From Lentisphaera araneosa HTCC2155 (lineage in GTDB: Bacteria > Verrucomicrobiota > Lentisphaeria > Lentisphaerales > Lentisphaeraceae): a stretch of 64,000 nt of DNA. Position numbers and translations under genes: made by a program. The stretch's first letter is position 1; each line of letters starts with the position of its first letter. Shown here one piece after another: positions 8,656-17,666 of the stretch. The DNA is taken from positions 278,513 to 342,512 of the forward strand of contig NZ_ABCK01000004.1 of the NCBI RefSeq assembly GCF_000170755.1, read 5' to 3'. Below the pieces are notes generated by a model that saw only the letters and a list, made by a program, of their open reading frames with translations, had not been told where the DNA came from and ran no database searches.

Positions 8656-8709
8656 CTCTTCCTGTCTTTTGATATAGGGATTTAGAAGCTATAGAAGCGA
8701 CAGGAAGAG
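8656..8709. repeat. Perfect 11-bp inverted repeat with 32-bp loop
   Basis: CTCTTCCTGTC at 8656-8666 and GACAGGAAGAG at 8699-8709 are exact reverse complements. The stretch 8600-8784 holds no gene that I can recognise. The structure lies between the toxin module promoter and repeat cluster b; it is not part of the multi-hairpin repeat. It could be a terminator-like or cruciform structure, or a remnant end of a mobile element. Confidence 0.7.
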
Positions 8710-8784
8710 ATAAGCACATCCTGCCCCTTGCTCCCCTCTATATTTTTAGGGCTCATGTGTGAGTCCACTAGAGAGCTCCCCCTG

Positions 8785-9022
8785 TCATCCGTCCTCGGTG
8801 AGGGAGTGCACATATTGGCCGTCTTCGACGACCGGATTTGTTTGTAACCATGTCCTCCGGGTTAACCCCCAAAGCTTATCACATTTGCCGCCTACGGCGA
8901 CTTCGATAAGGAAACTGATTAAATCAGTCCCTCGAAGAGGGATAGACGTCATTAGCTTGGGGTGAACAACGTGAACCCCGAGGTGCAATACGTCCATATA
9001 TTCGTCCTCGGAGAGGGCGTAC
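8785..9022 (+). repeat. Multi-hairpin repeat cluster b
   Basis: One full unit beginning within hairpin B (CCTC-GGT-GAGG), then C, D, E, A0 (near 8928), A (loop variant TGAACAACGTGA) and ending with B (CCTC-GGA-GAGG). Same orientation as all other clusters. Confidence 0.9.
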
Positions 9023-9091
9023 TCTAGAAAAAATAAAAGAAGCTAAAACGGACATTCATCTGTACTCGGAAATAAAAAATCATCCCTTCTC

Positions 9092-9119
9092 ATTAAACTT
9101 TGGCAAAGGCCTCAGTATA
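9092..9119 (+). promoter_or_regulatory. Shared promoter-like element, duplicated copy before the truncated sulfatase
   Basis: ATTAA at 9092-9096, 16 bases, CAGTATA at 9113-9119. It is part of the segment duplicated from 14633-14942 and is nearly identical to the element at 14656-14683. Interior bases form the inverted-repeat-like AACTTTGGCAAAGG. Confidence 0.6.
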
Positions 9120-9167
9120 GAGAAGGTAACTAACAATATTCAAGATAAAAACAAGGACATCTACTTC

Positions 9168-9494
9168 ATGCCTTTATACATCAGCAAAAAGAGAAATCTC
9201 GTATTGATGATTTTTGGACTAATCAGTACTACATTTATGATCCAAACTGTCTCGGCAAAGTCCTCAAAACCAAATTTTGTCTTCTTTCTGGTGGATGATT
9301 TTGGCTGGGGTTCGATAAGTGCTATGGGCCATGAATTTGTCGAGACTCCCAATATCGATAAACTGGCAAAAAGCGGAAAAGCAAAAACGCGTATTCCTGT
9401 CAAATATGGTGAGACGATTTCCTGGTTTACGATCCCTTCATCGGGCCTGCTTAAAATTGTTACCAATGGTGAGACACTCTCTAACAAAGAATAA
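9168..9494 (+). pseudogene. Sulfatase N-terminal fragment fused to an unrelated tail
   Basis: The first about 69 residues (MPLYISKKRNLVLMIFGLIS ... NIDKLA) are almost identical to the start of the sulfatase at 14732, including signal peptide and the VDDFG metal motif, and the 100 bp of upstream DNA is copied too. The homology stops near 9375, before the catalytic Cys motif, and the frame continues into an unrelated 38-residue tail (KTRIPVKYGETISWFTIP...) ending at 9494. A further short open stretch (CVSHGDVYFRDVFNAQVSKL) ends at about 9630. No sulfatase activity is possible. It is a recent partial duplication landing next to other coding debris. Confidence 0.85.
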
Positions 9495-9677
9495 GGAACT
9501 CATGAGAGTATTTAACGATGAATAAAAGACTGCGTGAGCCATGGCGATGTTTACTTTCGAGACGTTTTCAATGCGCAAGTCTCCAAATTGAAAGTAAAAA
9601 TTATTAACGCCAAGAATGACTGTTAAGTCATATCAGATATTAAGCTTCGCTTCATAAATAAAACTTGAGGAAATATT

Positions 9678-10418
9678 ATGCTTAGATTTTTACAAAAAAT
9701 AATGTATACAGCTTTACTATTATTAACGACTGTCAACACACAGGGAGCAGATGGTTTAGCAAGTAAAGATGAACTCTATACAGGAAAGGAATTCTCAGAA
9801 GCCTTCGTGAATCCTAAAGATAACCCATCTCGACCAAATGTTTTATTAATCGGAGATTCAATTTCGATTGGCTATACAGTAGAGGTTCGAAAACTGCTTA
9901 AAGGAAAAGCAGATGTTTACCGTATTGGTGGTAACGGAAGAGATTCCGCCCATGGTCTTAAACGACTTGAGAAAATGCTTGGCAAGACTAAATACGACAT
10001 TATTCACTTTAACTGGGGATTATGGGACCTGTGTTATCGCAATCCCAAATCAAAAACCCAGGGGCATCGCGACAAAGTTAACGGCAAATTGACAGCTACA
10101 CCTGAGCAATACCGAAAAAACATGGAAGGTATTGTGGCTAAATTAAAAAAGACCGGGGCAAAACTTATTTGGTGTGAAACCACTCCGGTTCCGGAACATG
10201 AGGCTGGCCGCAAGCTTGGTGATGGCGTTGTATACAATACTATTGTTGAAGAGATTATCGCTGGAAAGGACATCTCAATTAACAGGCTACATGGCCATGC
10301 TTTGAAGAAACAAACCGAGATTCAAAAGAAAAATGGTGATGTTCACTTCTCTAAAGCAGGGTACGCGTACCTTGCTGAAAAGGTAGCCTTCGAGATATTA
10401 AAAGGTTTAGGGAATTAA
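9678..10418 (+). CDS. Secreted SGNH/GDSL hydrolase (probable carbohydrate esterase)
   Basis: A 246-residue SGNH-fold esterase. After a signal peptide (to about residue 23) the block-I motif RPNVLLIGDSISIGYT places the nucleophile Ser at residue 61; GGNGRDS and FNWGLWDL correspond to blocks II and III (Gly and Asn of the oxyanion hole), and GDVHFSKAGY near the C-terminus supplies Asp and His. Such enzymes remove acyl (commonly acetyl) groups from glycans. The ATG at 9678 follows a good GAGGA site. It starts the same-strand run of sulfatase genes, consistent with de-esterification of the same substrate. A similar block-I fragment occurs as debris at 26938-27006. Confidence 0.85.
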   Translation: MLRFLQKIMYTALLLLTTVNTQGADGLASKDELYTGKEFSEAFVNPKDNPSRPNVLLIGDSISIGYTVEVRKLLKGKADVYRIGGNGRDSAHGLKRLEKMLGKTKYDIIHFNWGLWDLCYRNPKSKTQGHRDKVNGKLTATPEQYRKNMEGIVAKLKKTGAKLIWCETTPVPEHEAGRKLGDGVVYNTIVEEIIAGKDISINRLHGHALKKQTEIQKKNGDVHFSKAGYAYLAEKVAFEILKGLGN

Positions 10419-10482
10419 ACAACAAAAGGCCTTGATAGACAATTTCACAAAAAAATATAATCAAATACAGGAACAACACACT

Positions 10483-11952
10483 ATGAGCAAATTATTTACA
10501 ATTGTAGTCGCACTAGCATTGACTACATCGGCCAATGCCGCAGACAAAGCACCTGTGGTGAACTCCTCGAAGCCGAATATTATCTATATCAATACCGATG
10601 ATTGGGGTATTGGCAAAGTCCCCTCTTATCAAATGGATGAGGCCAGTCAGAAGATTATCAAGACGCCAAATCTGGATCAGTTGCGTAGGGATGGGGCTTT
10701 GTTCACCAATGCCTATGCCGGGAATGCTGTTTGCGGTCCGTCCCGTTGTACACTGTTAACCGGTAAACATCCGGGAAATGCCGCCTGGCGTGCGAATTCA
10801 AAAGATCCTACAATAGAGCAATGGCCACCGAAATACCCGATGCTGGGTGAAGTCGCCCGCAATGCTGGTTACAAAACAGCTGCATTTGGTAAAGTATCAG
10901 TCGGAGGACATCATCCACCTGAGCATATCACCTTGTGTGGTTGGGATTATTGGCTCGGCTACCTGGGTCATGTGGATGTCCGTGACTTCTATGCCAACTA
11001 CATCTGGGAGAATGGTGAGAAGATTGATTTGCCTAAAAATACAAAAAAAGTTCTTCATGGAACTATCCTTAATAAGGGAAAAGGAACTGGAGGCGTTGTC
11101 GGCATAGGTAAAGGAACCTTTGTTGAAGACCTTTACACTGACAAAATCATCGAGTTTATGAAGGAGAATAAAGAAAAGCCATTTTTCATCTATTTTGCCA
11201 GTACAGTACCCCATGGGGGGCGCCCTGGAGGAATGCGTGTTCCTGATCTTTTGGACTATGACAAAGTGGAAGGACTGACTCGTAGTGAGCAAGTTTACTG
11301 CGCCTTGATGACATACCACGACCGGAGTGTTGGTCGCATTAGATCTGCGATCAAGGAATTGGGCTTGGATCAGAATACGATTGTGATATGGACTTCTGAC
11401 AATGGCGATGAATCCTCTTATTATTTGCGCACGAAAACCTTTGATGGCAATGGCCCGTTCAAGAAAGTAAAGCGCTCACTATACGAAGGTGGGATTCGTG
11501 TCCCCATGATTGCTGCATGGCCTGGAAAAATCGAACCGAATTCCACTTGTGATCTGATCACCACCCAGGTTGATGTGATGCCGACGGTGGCCGACGCTGG
11601 TGGTAAAGAACTTACCAGCGAAATGGATGGCATCTCCATTATGCCGACTCTGCGTGGTGAAAGAGATAAGCAGACGAAGCGTGAGTATATCTATTTTGAA
11701 TTCTACGAAGGTGGAAAACAGCAATCTGTCAGAATGGGTAAATGGAAGGCATACCGCTCTGGTGGCTGGAATGGTAAGCTGGAACTGTACGACTTGAGCA
11801 AGGATATCGGCGAAGAACATGATATCGCGGCTCAGCACCCGGAGATAGTTCAGCGCATGAAAGAGATCATGAAGAAGGAGCATTCTCCTCATCCACGGTG
11901 GAACCTTGAGTCGAAAAAGAATTCTGATAAGAAAAAATCTAATAATAAGTAA
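10483..11952 (+). CDS. Secreted sulfatase (S1 family)
   Basis: A 489-residue sulfatase from an ATG at 10483 (preceded by AGGA; a TTG at 10432 is in frame but would bury the signal peptide MSKLFTIVVALALTTSANAA). Motifs: NTDDWG metal ligands, CGPSR with the formylglycine Cys near residue 84, GKVSVGGHHP where most relatives have GKWH, TSDNGDE for the second metal site, and the final LYDLSKDIGEEHDIA block. It lies between the SGNH esterase and a metallophosphoesterase, 8 bp upstream of the latter, so cotranscription is likely. Exported to periplasm or surface. Substrate unknown; the missing His in the GKWH position suggests a distinct substrate pocket. Confidence 0.9.
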   Translation: MSKLFTIVVALALTTSANAADKAPVVNSSKPNIIYINTDDWGIGKVPSYQMDEASQKIIKTPNLDQLRRDGALFTNAYAGNAVCGPSRCTLLTGKHPGNAAWRANSKDPTIEQWPPKYPMLGEVARNAGYKTAAFGKVSVGGHHPPEHITLCGWDYWLGYLGHVDVRDFYANYIWENGEKIDLPKNTKKVLHGTILNKGKGTGGVVGIGKGTFVEDLYTDKIIEFMKENKEKPFFIYFASTVPHGGRPGGMRVPDLLDYDKVEGLTRSEQVYCALMTYHDRSVGRIRSAIKELGLDQNTIVIWTSDNGDESSYYLRTKTFDGNGPFKKVKRSLYEGGIRVPMIAAWPGKIEPNSTCDLITTQVDVMPTVADAGGKELTSEMDGISIMPTLRGERDKQTKREYIYFEFYEGGKQQSVRMGKWKAYRSGGWNGKLELYDLSKDIGEEHDIAAQHPEIVQRMKEIMKKEHSPHPRWNLESKKNSDKKKSNNK

Positions 11953-11960
11953 GGAGAGTA

Positions 11961-12950
11961 ATGATGACCAAAATTAGATTAGTAATAACATCTGCTCTAG
12001 CGGTAATGCTTTCGAACGGGCTTGTCATGGCCAAAGATAAGCCATTACTTTCCATTGCTGCAGTTGCAGATCCTCAATACGCAGATGCACCTCGCCGTGG
12101 TGGTCGCGAACCGAAGAAGGCACTGAATCGTATGCATCACGCTGTGAGTGAGTTCAATAAGCGCGACATCGATTGGGGCGTGATACTCGGAGATATAATT
12201 GATTGGGACGATATCGAGTATGGCCGCTTCCCTCATAAAATCATTGCTAAAGAACCCATAGGTTGGATACACAAGAACGCGATCCTAAATGCCTGGGGAA
12301 AGGCAGACTTCCCCACCTATTTGGTTTTGGGGAATCATGACTACTACGTGCCGAACGAAGATAAAGATGGTACGATTAAACCCTATAATGTTTATCGCGC
12401 TTTCGGCTTTAAAGACAAAGCCTATTACGACTTTGAATCAAAGGGCTTCCGCTTTGTGGTTTTAGATGGTGATTTCCACTATCTAAATTACTCTCCGAAG
12501 CACCCCAATTATAAGAAGGCTTACAATTATTATCGTAATTTCAAGGGACCGCAGAAGAAGTGGTGGAATGCCGCCATTTCAAAGGAACAGCAAACCTGGT
12601 TGATCGACGTTCTGGATAGAGCTTTGAGTAAGCAGGAGTCAGTAGTAATCATGTGTCATTATCCCATTCATAAATCCGGGCAGCACAGTTTGTTGAATGA
12701 TACTGAAATTTTAAAGATATTAGATCAGTATCCCAATATTTGTCTCTACCTTAACGGTCACGCTCACGGTGGGGACTACAAACTCATGGGCAAGCGACAT
12801 CACTTCAATTTGCGGGGGATGCAAGGCGATGCGGATGCCTGGTACCAGATTGATTTTTACAGTGATAAAATCAAAGTCTTACAGGCCGAAAAAACATCTA
12901 AGCCTATTTATGAACTTAAAATAGATAAATCTTGGCAGGATAAAAAGTGA
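11961..12950 (+). CDS. Secreted metallophosphoesterase, ADPRibase-Mn/CDP-alcohol diphosphatase-like
   Basis: A 329-residue calcineurin-like phosphoesterase with signal peptide (MMTKIRLVITSALAVMLSNGLVMA). The dimetal motifs are visible in order: ADPQYAD (D-x-x), ILGDIID (GD), VLGNHDYY (GNH[DE]), MCHYPIHKS (H) and LNGHAHGG (GHxH). The ADPQYAD variant of the first motif is typical of the manganese-dependent ADP-ribose/CDP-alcohol diphosphatase branch. AAGGAGAG gives a strong ribosome site. Only 8 bp separate it from the upstream sulfatase, so it is part of that operon. Its presence may mean that phosphate groups as well as sulfate are released, but in vivo substrate is unknown. Confidence 0.85.
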   Translation: MMTKIRLVITSALAVMLSNGLVMAKDKPLLSIAAVADPQYADAPRRGGREPKKALNRMHHAVSEFNKRDIDWGVILGDIIDWDDIEYGRFPHKIIAKEPIGWIHKNAILNAWGKADFPTYLVLGNHDYYVPNEDKDGTIKPYNVYRAFGFKDKAYYDFESKGFRFVVLDGDFHYLNYSPKHPNYKKAYNYYRNFKGPQKKWWNAAISKEQQTWLIDVLDRALSKQESVVIMCHYPIHKSGQHSLLNDTEILKILDQYPNICLYLNGHAHGGDYKLMGKRHHFNLRGMQGDADAWYQIDFYSDKIKVLQAEKTSKPIYELKIDKSWQDKK

Positions 12951-12968
12951 TGCTCTCGAGTCTGCTAA

Positions 12969-14591
12969 ATGCAAGAATTGCCAATATGTTTCATGAATGT
13001 CCACCCAAAGACCACAACAATGAAGATGTTATTTTTTATGCGTAACAGAAACAATAATCAATGTCTAGGTATTGTAATTAGGCGAATTATCATCGTCGCG
13101 GCAGTTTGCTTAGGCACTGCTATCTTAACAATCCAGCCGGCCGCGGCAAAGTCCTCGAAGCCGAATTTTGTCTTTTTCTTTATCGATGATATGGGTTACC
13201 ATGACTGGGGGCGTCACGGTAACAAGTTTATAGAAACTCCGTCAATAGATCGTCTTGCAAATGAGAGTGTTGTATTTAGCAATGGCTATGTCAATGCGGC
13301 TAACTGTGCCCCTTCACGTTGTGCAGTCCTGTCTGGCCAGTACACTCCTCGGACCCATTTTTATAATGTCTGGAGTATTCATCGTGGGGATAGGAGCAAA
13401 GATCGCTTAAGCCTGAAAGATGTCATTAACGGACAGGTTTTTGCTGACGAAAAGGTTTCTTTTGCCGAGGCGCTCAAAAAGGTCGGCTATTCTACGGCGA
13501 TGTACGGAAAATGGCATATCAGTGGTCATGGTAGATATGGTTCAGGTGTCGACGGCGGGGTTTCGCCACAGATGCAGGGATTTGATGATGTCATTGATCA
13601 CTCAGCCCGGGACCTCGATTCGCTTTTTAAGAAAAATGGTGACCCGAAGCAGATGTTCACCTATACCAAGCGGGCGATTGAGTTTGCTGAAAAGAGTACT
13701 CAGGACAACAAGCCCTTCATGATCTATTTGGCACACCATGCTGTACATACTGGTAATGATGTTGGGTCTAGGACGGAGACCCGTAAGTATTTTACTGATA
13801 AGAAGTCGATGGGGAAGTACGAGGAGAAGGTTAATACGAGTTATGCTGCACATCTCGCAGACACGGACACAAGTATCGGTTTGCTGCTAGACAAGCTTGA
13901 AGAATTAAAGATAAAAGACAATACAGTGATCATGTTCCTCTCTGATAATGGAGGGATACCGACACGTCTCCACCAGAAACCCTTGCGTAGCTGGAAAGGC
14001 AGCTATTATGAAGGTGGAATTCGAGTACCCTTTTTTATAAGCTGGCCAAAGCAATTCAAACCTACAGAAACGGATGTACCAGCAATGGCCATAGACCTGT
14101 ACCCGACTATGCTGGAGCTAGCAGGTGTAAAAGATATAGAAAATCACCTCGACGGATACCCGATTGATGGTAAAAGTTTGCTTCCTGTGCTGACTGGGAA
14201 AAATATGCCAGAACGAGCAATTTTCTGGCATTTCCCAGCTTACTTGAGGGGGGATAAAAAGTATACCGAAACCCGTACCCCAGACTATCGTCAGCAACCG
14301 GTGAGTGTTATTCGCAAAGGCGACTGGAAGCTACACCTCTTCTTGGAAGAGTGGAGCTTGGATGGCGGCAGGGAAAAAATCGACACCAACAATTGCGTAG
14401 AACTTTACAAGCTAAAACAGGATGTGGGCGAGAAAAATAACCTCGCATTGAGCAACAAGACAAAGCGTGACGAGATGCTTGAGGAACTTCTGGCCTGGCA
14501 CAAATCAATCAATGCTCCGATTCCAACTGAACCAAATCCAGAATACGATCCTACAGCCAAACCTACAGCTAAAAAGAGCAAAAAGAAATAG
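12969..14591 (+). CDS. Secreted sulfatase (S1 family)
   Basis: A sulfatase of up to 540 residues. Metal motif FIDDMG, active-site CAPSR (Cys near residue 113 of the longest frame), GKWHISG, LSDNGG and the C-terminal LYKLKQDVGEKNNLA block are all present. Start is uncertain: ATGs at 12969, 12993, 13020 and 13038 are in frame, none with a convincing ribosome site. The one at 13038 gives a normal signal peptide (short basic start, then IIIVAAVCLGTAILTIQPAAA), so the first 17-23 residues may not be real. It follows the metallophosphoesterase by 18 bp. The sequence around KSSKPNFVFF matches the neighbouring sulfatase at 14732, indicating paralogy. Confidence 0.88.
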   Translation: MQELPICFMNVHPKTTTMKMLFFMRNRNNNQCLGIVIRRIIIVAAVCLGTAILTIQPAAAKSSKPNFVFFFIDDMGYHDWGRHGNKFIETPSIDRLANESVVFSNGYVNAANCAPSRCAVLSGQYTPRTHFYNVWSIHRGDRSKDRLSLKDVINGQVFADEKVSFAEALKKVGYSTAMYGKWHISGHGRYGSGVDGGVSPQMQGFDDVIDHSARDLDSLFKKNGDPKQMFTYTKRAIEFAEKSTQDNKPFMIYLAHHAVHTGNDVGSRTETRKYFTDKKSMGKYEEKVNTSYAAHLADTDTSIGLLLDKLEELKIKDNTVIMFLSDNGGIPTRLHQKPLRSWKGSYYEGGIRVPFFISWPKQFKPTETDVPAMAIDLYPTMLELAGVKDIENHLDGYPIDGKSLLPVLTGKNMPERAIFWHFPAYLRGDKKYTETRTPDYRQQPVSVIRKGDWKLHLFLEEWSLDGGREKIDTNNCVELYKLKQDVGEKNNLALSNKTKRDEMLEELLAWHKSINAPIPTEPNPEYDPTAKPTAKKSKKK

Positions 14592-14655
14592 ATAAATACA
14601 ACGCTTATGTAAGGGTCTGTATATCTTAACAAACAAATAAAAATCATCCCTTCTC

Positions 14656-14683
14656 ATTAAGCTTTAGCAAAGGCCTCAGTATA
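14656..14683 (+). promoter_or_regulatory. Shared bipartite promoter-like element before the 14732 sulfatase
   Basis: ATTAA at 14656-14660, 16 bases, CAGTATA at 14677-14683, about 50 bp before the ATG. The interior forms the inverted repeat AAGCTTT-AGC-AAAGGCTT-like sequence. It suggests an internal promoter that starts a second transcription unit (14732-22666). Confidence 0.65.
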
Positions 14684-14731
14684 GAGAAGGGAACTAACAA
14701 TATTCAAGATAAAAACAAGGACATCTACTTC

Positions 14732-16183
14732 ATGCCTTTATACATCAGCAAAAAGAGAAATCTCGTATTGATGATTTTTGGACTAATCAGTACTACATTT
14801 ATGATCCAAACTGTCTCGGCAAAGTCCTCAAAACCAAATTTTGTCTTCTTTCTGGTGGATGATTTTGGCTGGGCTTCGATAAGTGCAATGGGTGATGAAT
14901 TTCTCGAGACTCCCAATATTGATAAACTGGCAGGAAGCGGTATGCAATTCACTAACGGTTATGCGGCATGCACCGTCTGCTCACCCAGTCGTGCGGCAAT
15001 CCTCACCGGAGCCTATCCGGGACGTACCAAGCTTACCGACTGGATTCCCGGACATAATAAATTTATCAGAAAACTTCAAATTCCAGATTGGCAGAAGTAT
15101 ATGGATCACGAGCGTATCCTGCTTCCGGAGGCCCTTAAGGAAAATGGTTACCGTACCAACTTTATCGGCAAGTGGCACCTTATGCCGAAGAAATATAGGG
15201 CGGGCGACATAAAACACTATCCAGAAGACCATGGTTTTGATATAAACATTGGTGGTAGGGAATGGGGACAACCTAAAGGCAAAGGTAAATATTTTCATCC
15301 ATTTGATATGCCAAATGTAAGCAGTAAAGAAGGTGATTACCTAACCGATCGTCTTACGGACTACGCGGTAGATATCATTGAAAAAAATAAGGAGAACCCC
15401 TTCTTAATTTATTTTTCCTACTACACAGTCCATACACCCATTCAAGGCAAAGCGGAATTGGTGAAGAAGTATACAGAGAAGAAAAATGGCAATGTAAACA
15501 AATTCAAAGAATACAGTCCTTCTTATGCAGCGATGGTACAAAGCCTGGATGAAAGTGTTGGCCGAGTCCTTGCCAAGCTTGAGGAAACCGGTTTACGGGA
15601 TAACACCTATATATTTTTCACCGGAGACAATGGTTCGGGTAATAACTTATACACCGGAGGACTAAAAGGGGCAAAAGCCAAAGCACATGAGGGTGGTACA
15701 CGCGAAGTGTATCTAATATCAGGTCCTGGAATCAAAGCAGGAGGAAAATCAGATGTACCGGTAATAGGCACTGATTTTTATCCCACCATGCTTGATCTTG
15801 CAGGTCTTCCACTCAAACCCGATCAACATCAGGATGGAGTCAGCTTCAAAGCTATCTTAACCGAAGGCGGTTCAATCAAAGAGCGTTCGCTCTTCTGGCA
15901 TTATCCACATTACCATAAGACTAAGCCTTATGGTGCAATCCGTAGCGGTGATTGGAAGCTTATTGAATTCTTTGAAGATGGTAAACTTGAACTCTACAAT
16001 CTTAAAGAAGACCAGGGAGAACAGAATAATCTGGCTGAATCACATCCGGAAAAAGCGACGGCTTTACTAAAAGAGATGCAGCAATGGCGTAAAGATGTTG
16101 GTGCACAGGAGATGACACTAAATCCCGAGTACACCCCTACTGCCAAACCAATGCTCAAAAACGGCAAAAAGAAAAAGAAATAA
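14732..16183 (+). CDS. Secreted sulfatase (S1 family)
   Basis: A 483-residue sulfatase. Signal peptide to about residue 30 (TTFMIQTVSA), metal motif LVDDFG, catalytic CSPSR with Cys near residue 83, GKWHLMP, TGDNGSG and LYNLKEDQGEQNNLA in the expected order. The lysine-rich tail (KPMLKNGKKKKK) is shared in style with the adjacent sulfatases. Its promoter region and first about 69 codons were copied to 9068-9377. The ATG at 14732 lies some 10 bp after AAGGA. It is followed after 8 bp by the next sulfatase gene. Exported enzyme acting on a sulfated glycan; exact substrate unknown. Confidence 0.92.
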   Translation: MPLYISKKRNLVLMIFGLISTTFMIQTVSAKSSKPNFVFFLVDDFGWASISAMGDEFLETPNIDKLAGSGMQFTNGYAACTVCSPSRAAILTGAYPGRTKLTDWIPGHNKFIRKLQIPDWQKYMDHERILLPEALKENGYRTNFIGKWHLMPKKYRAGDIKHYPEDHGFDINIGGREWGQPKGKGKYFHPFDMPNVSSKEGDYLTDRLTDYAVDIIEKNKENPFLIYFSYYTVHTPIQGKAELVKKYTEKKNGNVNKFKEYSPSYAAMVQSLDESVGRVLAKLEETGLRDNTYIFFTGDNGSGNNLYTGGLKGAKAKAHEGGTREVYLISGPGIKAGGKSDVPVIGTDFYPTMLDLAGLPLKPDQHQDGVSFKAILTEGGSIKERSLFWHYPHYHKTKPYGAIRSGDWKLIEFFEDGKLELYNLKEDQGEQNNLAESHPEKATALLKEMQQWRKDVGAQEMTLNPEYTPTAKPMLKNGKKKKK

Positions 16184-16191
16184 GGACAGTT

Positions 16192-17643
16192 ATGCTGAAT
16201 CATTTCATAAAATCCTGTACTATACTGGGAACCTTCCTCACGTTGGCTGGTACACAAGTATCAGCGCAAGACAAGAAGCCAAACATTGTCTTCTTTATCA
16301 CAGATGATTACGGCTGGCAGGATACATCGGAGCCGATGTGGACAGAACAGACCGAACTCAATAAGATCTTTCGCACACCAAATATGGAAAGACTGGCAGA
16401 TCAAGGAGTCAAGTTCACCAACGCCTACACAGCCAGTAGTGTATGCGCGGCCTCCCGTATATCAATCCTTACCGGACAGAACCCAGTACGACACGGCACT
16501 ACCTTTATTACCGGGGAGAGGTACGGATACGCAAAGAACTCTAAAACCTTGAAGTCCGCCAAACAGGATATCGAAGGTATTCAGCAAGGTGATATTCTGT
16601 TGCCGGCTCTTTTAAAAGAAACTGGTTACCGCACTATCTGCATCGGCAAAGCCCACTTCGGAATGGGATTCAGTGCTGACCCCCTGAACTTGGGCTTTGA
16701 TCGTAAACATTATGCAAATGAATCAGGATCGCCCATCGGCAGACGTTTCGGAGGACGTGATCCTTATCATGTGAAACGCGATGGAGAGCAGGTGCACCTC
16801 AGTGAAGCTTTGACACTTGAAGCAAAAAAGGAAATAAGCGACGCGGTCAAAGAGGAGAAACCTTTCTTTCTCTATCTGTCTCATTACGCAATCCATACTC
16901 CTATCATTGAGGATAAACGCTTCAGTAAAAATTATCCTAATCTCGACACAAAGATCCGAGCTTATGTCACCCTAGTAGAAGGTGCCGACAAGAGTCTGGG
17001 TGATGTGATGGATCATATCGAAAAACTGGGCATAGCTGAAGATACACTATTTATCTGGACTGCTGATAATGGAGGTCTCAGATCCAACGCGCCAATGAAG
17101 GGGCTAAAGAATGATGCCTACGAAGGCGGCCACCGCATACCGAACATGGTTGCCTGGGGCGCACAGGACGAAACGCGAGTTCATCAGAAACGAATGCCAC
17201 TTAAGCCAGGCCGTGTCGAGAACCGCCCGTATATTCATCAGGACTGGATGCCGACTCTACTTAGCCTTGCTGGGGCTCAACATCCCAAACCTGATCTGTT
17301 GGACGGTTACGATATTACCGAACTGCTCAGCGGTAAGGACATAGATAGCCGCCCTAACCTATTCTTCTGGCACGAACCAAATTTCTGGATGCGCAGTGGG
17401 CCAGAATCTTCCATTCGCGAGGGTAAATGGAAACTGATCTATTTTTATGCCAAGCAGCAATGGGAGTTGTACGATTTGAATGCAGATATAGGTGAAAAGA
17501 ACAATCTGCTTAGGAAATTTCCTGAGATAAGTGACAGGCTTGCACGTAAGCTTATTAAACACCTCAAAGATAATAAGGCAAACTACCCCACTGACATCAA
17601 AAGTGGCGAAGAGCAGCCGCCGCTACTTCCTTCAAGTACTTAA
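16192..17643 (+). CDS. Secreted sulfatase with CAASR active-site motif
   Basis: A 483-residue sulfatase with signal peptide (ILGTFLTLAGTQVSA). The metal motif ITDDYG and TADNGG are normal, but the active site is CAASR (Cys near residue 85) rather than the common C-x-P-S/T-R, and GKWH is replaced by GKAH. Alanine in place of the proline is tolerated by the radical-SAM maturase anSME (C/S-x-A/P-x-R) and generally not by aerobic FGE, so the maturation route may differ from its neighbours. TAAGGAC before the ATG supports the start. It is in the middle of the run 14732-22666. Confidence 0.9.
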   Translation: MLNHFIKSCTILGTFLTLAGTQVSAQDKKPNIVFFITDDYGWQDTSEPMWTEQTELNKIFRTPNMERLADQGVKFTNAYTASSVCAASRISILTGQNPVRHGTTFITGERYGYAKNSKTLKSAKQDIEGIQQGDILLPALLKETGYRTICIGKAHFGMGFSADPLNLGFDRKHYANESGSPIGRRFGGRDPYHVKRDGEQVHLSEALTLEAKKEISDAVKEEKPFFLYLSHYAIHTPIIEDKRFSKNYPNLDTKIRAYVTLVEGADKSLGDVMDHIEKLGIAEDTLFIWTADNGGLRSNAPMKGLKNDAYEGGHRIPNMVAWGAQDETRVHQKRMPLKPGRVENRPYIHQDWMPTLLSLAGAQHPKPDLLDGYDITELLSGKDIDSRPNLFFWHEPNFWMRSGPESSIREGKWKLIYFYAKQQWELYDLNADIGEKNNLLRKFPEISDRLARKLIKHLKDNKANYPTDIKSGEEQPPLLPSST

Positions 17644-17666
17644 GCCCATTAAAAGGAAAAGATAAT

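Noticed and set aside
9024..9160. Open frame continuing upstream of the truncated sulfatase
   Set aside because: The frame is open by chance through the copied leader; the promoter-like element and ATG at 9168 explain the region.
9161..9487. Minus-strand frames opposite the sulfatase starts at 9161 and 14725
   Set aside because: Shadows of duplicated coding DNA, with no protein family features or ribosome sites.
9636..9665. Further copy of the shared promoter-like element before the SGNH gene
   Set aside because: ATTAAGCTT is present but the AGTAT half is absent at the required spacing.
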